From the NCBI RefSeq assembly GCF_001039355.2, contig NW_019775247.1, positions 354,806 to 417,711 on the forward strand: a stretch of DNA of 62,906 nucleotides, written 5' to 3'. The notes under the pieces are model-generated. The model saw nothing but the letters and a program-made list of their open reading frames with translations. It did no database searches and was not told where the DNA came from. This document shows positions 60,071-62,906 of this stretch, in pieces; within the stretch, counting starts at the first letter, position 1; the number at the start of each line of letters is the position of its first letter. Position numbers and translations under genes: made by a program. The DNA is from Lingula anatina. Lineage: Eukaryota; Brachiopoda; Lingulata; Lingulida; Lingulidae.

Positions 60071-61176
60071 TTACAAAAACTTCCATAATATTCCATAATA
60101 TACATCACCACGTCTTCAGAAAAAAATGGTATGCAATTTTGCATCTCCCAACACCAACTGCATGTACCTGCCTACTTTGCAAAGGCTGTGCACCCATAGA
60201 AACTAAAGGTAATAAATCCCGAATGCATACCTCTGTTTCGTAGATAAGCTGCACTTGCTGACCCATCCGTAATTTCTAGGATAGGATATCTAAAGTACAT
60301 GTATAAAAACGAGAAACGTATGTGAAACGGCGCTGTTTGCGGACGCTAATGACACATAAGGGTATATAATATTAATTTAGATAGTTACTGTACCTTGAAA
60401 GATACTTAAGCTAACAATGTCCGCCCGCATCGTAGACGTACGTCCATCAATAAACTAATATTAATGGCATGTGTGCGTGTTTACCTGTATTCACATCTAC
60501 GTAGATAACTATATTGAATCACCTAGCTTTCTGTTTGGTATGGAGTTAAAATTAGTAGCCGTGCGAATATATTTTGGGACGATTTTAAAAGGAAAAAACT
60601 TATAAGTGGCGTCGTATTTAAACCTTCGCTGAACTAATTTTAAATTGATCATTGAATGTTTGGCCATTTACTTACAGAACTACAGGAATACGTGTGCTAA
60701 CTTATTATCCTTACCTGTATGTTCAATTTGTGCAAGACTTTCTTGTTTCATCCATCTTTTTCTATGTCTTTGCAGAGAACTCTTTCTATTTACATATTGG
60801 CATATTTAGGGCTGTTCTGTGCACATCTCTATCAAAACACTTTATCCATCAGATTTCCATGATACTAGTAAATATTGGAAACTGTCAAAAAGCGTCCACT
60901 GTCAATCTTTTCATCTCTAGCAAGTTCGCACTGATCATAAGGGAAATAAATGTGGTAACTATACTTTAAGGTGTAAAGTAGCGCGGTTTTAGACCTTCTT
61001 AAGAACAAAACAAGTCAACTTATATGGATTCTCTTTGACCGTTTGCCCCTCAAGATAACCGCTTTACCTTAAGGTTGTGTCCTTATGCTACACGACATTG
61101 TCGTACATTAATTAACGTCTTCTTTGTTGTGCATTGCGTCAGCAGCAAGGACTGGCAATTTGGCCATACATATCGG
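60071..61176. other. Upstream stretch, nothing recognised
   Basis: A 105-codon plus-strand frame (60652-60969) is rich in Phe, Leu and Ile, as expected of AT-rich DNA, and has no recognisable motif. Confidence 0.5.
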
Positions 61177-61567
61177 TTTAATCTTAAAGATGCATACAAA
61201 GTCAATTTTTTGCCACAAAAACCGACCAAATGCCAGCATATAGTTTCCAGTAGTATAACTAAGACAATTACCAAAAGGCATTGTTTAATTTTACCCGAAA
61301 ATGATGTTTGAACGGATTTCTCGGCTAGCATTCTATGCTGTATGTCAATGAGGCAGCAAAATAGGTCACGAAAGTAGGTTAAATTTCCCACCAAAAATTT
61401 AAAGAAAGGAGCAGTCTAAAGCTCTTTTATGGCTGATCGAGTGATCTATTCAGTTTATCCCTTGGCATGTCGAATTTATTTGAGTCGTATAAGAAACTAG
61501 TAGAAGTGGTTTAGATGTGTTACTGGAAATCCACTCTCCACCGATGCTCGGTTCGTATGTACCTTTA
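61177..61567 (+). repeat. Dispersed repeat R3, copy 3
   Basis: Closest to copy 2 (5.2 kb away, same orientation). It runs from TTAATCTTAAAGATGCATAC to TATGTACCTTTAAAA. Confidence 0.88.
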
Positions 61568-62142
61568 AAACAAGTTGCAAGAAAATTTACATAGGTACCT
61601 ATCAGTTTCTTAAATCTATGTTTATATGTACTGAAGATCGTGTGTAGCAGATATGGACTACGAACGTACCTCACATGTGAAGAAAATTGACATATATGCA
61701 AAAAAATTAAAATTTCCCTAGTGTTCTATAGTAGCCTATTTGAATCCAAAGTCCAAGTAACTGAAGCAACAAAAGTAACATGGGTACCTATCAATTTTGA
61801 ATCTTAATATAGATGCAGCAGTGTAAAAAATTTAAGAAAAAAATTATCTGATAGTTCTAAATGCCATAAGGACATTACCTTAATGGCAAAGGAAGTGACA
61901 CTACCACCCCAAATCAAAATGACCTTCTCTGCATGCATGCCGTAGAAAGAAATGCCGTACGCGCACCTGTTAACTAAGCAAAATTAAAGCTTCATAATTA
62001 ATGGTACATACATTATACCAATTAATTTATAGTCTGTTGGGCATAAGAGCCCTATACCTGTGTCAAATATGCCATTTTTCAATATATATACAGTGCTACT
62101 GAATTATTGACAGATTTTTCTCGACGTTGAAAATAGACTCAC

Positions 62143-62284
62143 CATACTTTTAAAGGCAGTCGATACCACTGTGTAGTTCTTAGGCAGGCCAATGACACTC
62201 ATCTGTTTATCTTCAAGAATAACTGGCAGGAGATCTGAACGCTGTCCCCATAGATATGCACACGTCACTCGAACATGATCGTCT
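62143..62284 (-). CDS. Candidate internal exon of an unidentified gene (47 codons)
   Basis: On the minus strand a good acceptor (ATATTCACATTTTTCAG) and donor (GTGAGT) bound 142 nt. One reading frame is open throughout: after one base, DDHVRVTCAYLWGQRSDLLP then VILEDKQMSVIGLPKNYTVV and STAFKSM, ending in phase 0. Codon usage and composition look coding. VRVTC followed by a Trp slightly resembles an Ig-fold B/C strand, but that is too weak to name a family. It lies about 8 kb upstream of the KCNQ start on the same strand, so it may be a 3' exon of the preceding gene. Partner exons were not found. Confidence 0.4.
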
Positions 62285-62906
62285 CTGAAAAATGTGAATA
62301 TTTGCCGTTTAGTGGGACAAACAACGTTCTGATAACAAAAAAGCAATGTTGCGTGGGCTAGCTGTCTGTGATTCAAACGGCGTTATGAAAGTCTCTGCAC
62401 GAATTAAGTCTTGCTCTTCCCGTGAGATGCTTGCATTTTTCAACTGATGACTAAGGTCGATAACATATGTATTAGTACATGTACCCCATAACACATTAAA
62501 AGTGGCAATTACGTCATATCGTCAAAGCGAGACCTTAAAGTCCCTACTCCTGATCAGCAAGCTGATGTGAAAGTCATTTACTTTAAACCAATAACCATAA
62601 CATTTCTGATATACCAATGTATTCCTCCCTGCCTTCCAAGTTCAGCTGCCCGCAATGTTGTTTATTACACGGTGTCGGGGACATTTAATAATTCATAGAC
62701 AATGTCAGTAATTTCAAGTAATAACTTTATTTTAAACTGCAATACTCTATAATACATTATGTCAATTCTGAAGAGGCTGAGTAAGGCTTGTTTACCAGTC
62801 TCATTAAGAAGCTAGTGATAAGGAAGTGCTAACGCGTTATCCTAACTAAAAGTTTCCAACGGTGTCCGTATTTCGAGCCCAATTCTAAATTACGTTTATA
62901 TCTCAA
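62285..62906. other. Window end, nothing confident
   Basis: A 61-codon minus-strand frame (62309-62494) has a hydrophilic composition (QLKNASISREEQDLIRAETF) and lies just upstream of the candidate exon, but I see no matching donor that would join the two. Confidence 0.4.

Noticed and set aside
55994-61394. ~70-codon minus-strand frame conserved between repeat R3 copies 2 and 3
   Set aside because: Protein similarity is no better than expected from the nucleotide similarity, and copy 1 breaks the frame. It is more likely a by-product of shared ancestry.

Overview
This is a eukaryotic (metazoan) genomic window. It is AT-rich, contains spliced exons with GT/AG borders, long introns, many microsatellites and decayed transposons, and shows no bacterial operon structure. 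The repeat content (Tc1-like DNA transposon, several short inverted-repeat elements, a CR1/L2-type LINE tail, poly-AAT tracts, frequent TACATGTA-type palindromes) suggests a marine invertebrate such as a mollusc, annelid or invertebrate deuterostome. The species cannot be fixed from the sequence alone.

One gene dominates. A KCNQ (Kv7) voltage-gated potassium channel gene runs on the minus strand. Its first coding exon (cytoplasmic N-terminus up to the start of S1) is at 53627-54258. The S1 exon is at 3052-3142, the S2/S2-S3 exon at 1681-1807 and the S3-S4 exon at 821-993. The four pieces join in phase to 341 codons. The second and third exons are 91 and 127 nt, the lengths I recall for the matching human KCNQ1 exons. 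Pore and C-terminal exons must lie beyond base 1. Intron 1 is about 50.5 kb and fills most of the window.

Intron 1 holds mainly repeats: a TTA-flanked inverted-repeat element at 7.0 kb; a foldback at 6.0-6.5 kb; a 32-bp minisatellite at 17.8 kb; five copies of a ~155-170 bp family with related inverted ends (18.3, 22.6, 30.7, 42.0, 50.7 kb); a complete but dead Tc1-like element at 24.1-25.5 kb; a 24-bp minisatellite at 29.8 kb; a polypurine block at 32.3-32.7 kb; two more inverted-repeat elements at 38.7 and 41.0 kb; and a LINE 3' tail at 45.5 kb. Possible regulatory sequence includes a pair of perfect CRE palindromes at 19.63 kb and three CRE-like motifs at 28.76 kb. A 121-codon plus-strand ORF with a TATA-like box at 43.3-43.7 kb is the best candidate for a nested gene, but is unproven.

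Upstream of the KCNQ start (54.3-62.9 kb) I see repeats and one unassigned candidate exon with good splice borders at 62143-62284 (minus), possibly from a neighbouring gene. I found no CRISPR, rRNA or tRNA gene.
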